Position numbers and translations under genes: made by a program. Of a stretch of DNA of 64,000 nucleotides, positions 63,062 through 64,000 are shown in pieces. Every line of letters begins with the position of its first letter. Within the stretch, counting starts at the first letter, position 1. A model generated the notes under the pieces. That model was not told where the DNA came from. It searched no databases and saw nothing but the letters and a program-made list of their open reading frames with translations. Source of the DNA: Opitutia bacterium Tous-C4FEB (GTDB lineage Bacteria > Verrucomicrobiota > Verrucomicrobiia > Opitutales > Opitutaceae); contig NEVA01000016.1 in NCBI GenBank assembly GCA_002304445.1, positions 28,684 to 92,683 on the forward strand. The letters are read 5' to 3'.

Positions 63062-63325
63062 CGTGTCACGGCCGACACGCTCGTGGTCGATTTCGACGAC
63101 GGCCGTTCCGTTTCACTCCCATTGGCTTGGTATCCTCGCCTTCAGCAAGGCACCGAAAAAGAGCGCAATATGTGGCGGCTCAATGGCGCGGGTCAGGGAA
63201 TCCACTGGCCGCTCTTGGACGAAGATTTGAGCGCCGAAGGCCTCTTGGCCGGCCGCCAATCGGGTGAAAGCGAAGCGTCGTTTAATCGGTGGCTGAAATC
63301 TCGGACGAAACATCGGAGGTCATGA
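63017..63325 (+). CDS. DUF2442 protein
   Basis: 102 aa. The DUF2442 pattern is readable: LVENLRVTADTLVVDFDDGRSVSLPLAWYPRLQQG, then GAGQGIHWPLLDEDLSAEGLL. It is the third gene of the DUF4160 cassette, overlapping the upstream stop by 4 bases. Its own stop overlaps the ATG of the duplicated unit. Confidence 0.85.
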   Translation: MTASAPNKTVLVENLRVTADTLVVDFDDGRSVSLPLAWYPRLQQGTEKERNMWRLNGAGQGIHWPLLDEDLSAEGLLAGRQSGESEASFNRWLKSRTKHRRS

Positions 63326-63605
63326 AAACTTACGCTAAGCCCAAGCCCTCTGCACCGCTACGTTTGAGCCGATCCGCTTCGTCCGCTGCCTCGACGATGA
63401 AGACGTTTTTGAAGTCGAGTTCGAGTCTGGCGAGACGTTCCGCGTGAGCCACGCCGCCATCCGCCGTGCGAATCAATTAGCGAACGATGTTGATGCTGTA
63501 GACTCTGTCTGGATCGAAGCCGAATTGCGAGCTGGCTTCTTAGTCCGCTACACCACCGGCGGACTCGCCGACTGTGCCTGGGACTTTGTCAAAGAGTCGG
63601 CATGA
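63322..63605 (+). pseudogene. Frameshifted duplicate of the cassette's middle gene
   Basis: Close copy of 62736-63020. A one-base deletion near 63348-63351 (CTCGGCACC in the intact copy, TCTGCACC here) breaks the frame after about ten codons; beyond it the protein still reads FEPIRF-like through to GGLADCAWDFVKESA in the next frame. Confidence 0.88.
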
Positions 63606-63646
63606 TTACTTCGGCCGCCTCTAAAGCTGCCCTGATGGAGAATCTC
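63322..63646 (+). repeat. Tandem duplication, unit 2 (325 bases)
   Basis: Second copy of the unit at 62736-63061. Similarity stops within the next few bases, where the insertion sequence appears to begin. Confidence 0.88.
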
Positions 63647-63655
63647 AGCGTTAAA
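63602..63655 (+). pseudogene. N-terminal stub of a duplicated DUF2442 gene
   Basis: MITSAASKAALMENLSV matches the start of the intact DUF2442 protein (MTASAPNKTVLVENLRV). Similarity then ends abruptly and the frame stops at 63673, consistent with disruption by the insertion sequence. Confidence 0.8.
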
Positions 63656-64000
63656 CCCGAAAGCCGAAGTTGAAGCAGAGGTCGACGTGGTGAAGGTCCG
63701 TCGGGCAAAGAGGTTGGCATGGAACCCACCCCTTCGGACGCGGCCCCCAAAACCGCCGCTGCTGCTGGCGCCGCAACCTCCAGGTCGACGCTCACCGCGG
63801 CCGCGACAGCTGCTCCCGCGGCCTTCAACCCGTTGTTTGGCGGTGCGAAGATCGTGCTGGCCGAGACACCGAAGGCGGTGAAGCCGTTTGGCGGGCTGGG
63901 TAGTTTCATCGCGTTTCTCCAGCAAATCGGCTTCGGCGCAAAGCTCGCACAGGCGCTGCCGTTCGCCGCGCCGACTTCGCCCAACGCGATCCCGCTGGCC
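63655..64000 (+). mobile_element. Left part of an insertion sequence, IS1380-like, running off the window
   Basis: The boundary is set by loss of similarity between the two cassette copies near 63650-63656. The transposase gene begins 64 bases inside. Terminal inverted repeat and target duplication cannot be checked because the right end is outside. Confidence 0.6.
63719..64000 (+). CDS. Transposase, IS1380-like, 3' end outside window
   Basis: 94 codons from the ATG at 63719, open to the window edge. After an Ala-rich leader (about residues 1-40) comes FGGLGSFIAFLQQIGFGAKLAQALPF followed by APTSPNAIPLA, which resembles the N-terminus of IS1380-family DDE transposases found in Verrucomicrobia. 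The catalytic residues lie outside the window. The family call rests on this short stretch. Confidence 0.65.
   Translation, partial: MEPTPSDAAPKTAAAAGAATSRSTLTAAATAAPAAFNPLFGGAKIVLAETPKAVKPFGGLGSFIAFLQQIGFGAKLAQALPFAAPTSPNAIPLA

Overview
The window looks like chromosomal DNA of a high-GC, Gram-negative member of the Verrucomicrobiota, most likely close to the Opitutaceae. This is inferred from gene content, not from a marker gene: an Oar-like and a second TonB-dependent receptor, a secreted metalloprotease carrying a duplicated C-terminal domain of a kind I associate with this group, a PIN-PhoH protein, a chlamydia-like (class Ic) ribonucleotide reductase, and many glycan genes. I found no rRNA, tRNA, CRISPR array or phage module.

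Layout. 1-4114: end of a glycan cluster (glycosyltransferase cut by the window edge, methyltransferase, membrane protein). 4116-8496: adenine deaminase and a TonB-dependent receptor. 8717-17920: YfhO-like membrane protein, methyltransferases, a GT2 enzyme, a CDP-tyvelose-epimerase-like protein, a secreted protein and a matrixin-type protease. 17972-26819: a DUF362 protein, then housekeeping genes (dnaG, rpoD, a lipoprotein, tatA), a Kef-type antiporter and a methyltransferase. 26971-40263: a second glycan block with epimerase, glycosyltransferases, Oar-like receptor, alkaline phosphatase and a compact dTDP-rhamnose set (rmlA, rmlB and a plant NRS/ER-like epimerase/reductase, with no rmlC).

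40369-53450: mixed housekeeping genes: tcdA, a cysteine-less thioredoxin-fold protein, a toxin-antitoxin pair, an NAD-salvage pair (nadR-like kinase and pnuC), hslO, a GT2 plus DciA-like pair, PIN-PhoH, a PduO-type cobalamin adenosyltransferase, a Gfo/Idh/MocA oxidoreductase, def, and a two-gene membrane-protein locus that carries an in-frame stop and a frameshift. 53565-57091: a sulfatase-fold protein that has lost its catalytic residues, a DUF72 protein, a truncated YcaQ/AlkZ-like remnant and an ECF sigma factor. 57880-62492: nrdB-nrdA with candidate NrdR boxes. 62539-64000: a DUF4160/DUF2442 small-protein cassette, partly duplicated, with the second copy frameshifted and interrupted by a transposase gene running off the right edge.

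The observations most worth a second look are the rmlC-less rhamnose set, the nrdB radical-site substitution with its tandem inverted repeats, the pseudo-sulfatase, the rpoD terminator lying inside the signal-peptide codons of the next gene, the broken locus at 51.7-53.5 kb, and the duplicated small-protein cassette. Short palindromic repeats of several families are scattered through the intergenic gaps; one of them supplies the rmlA stop codon.
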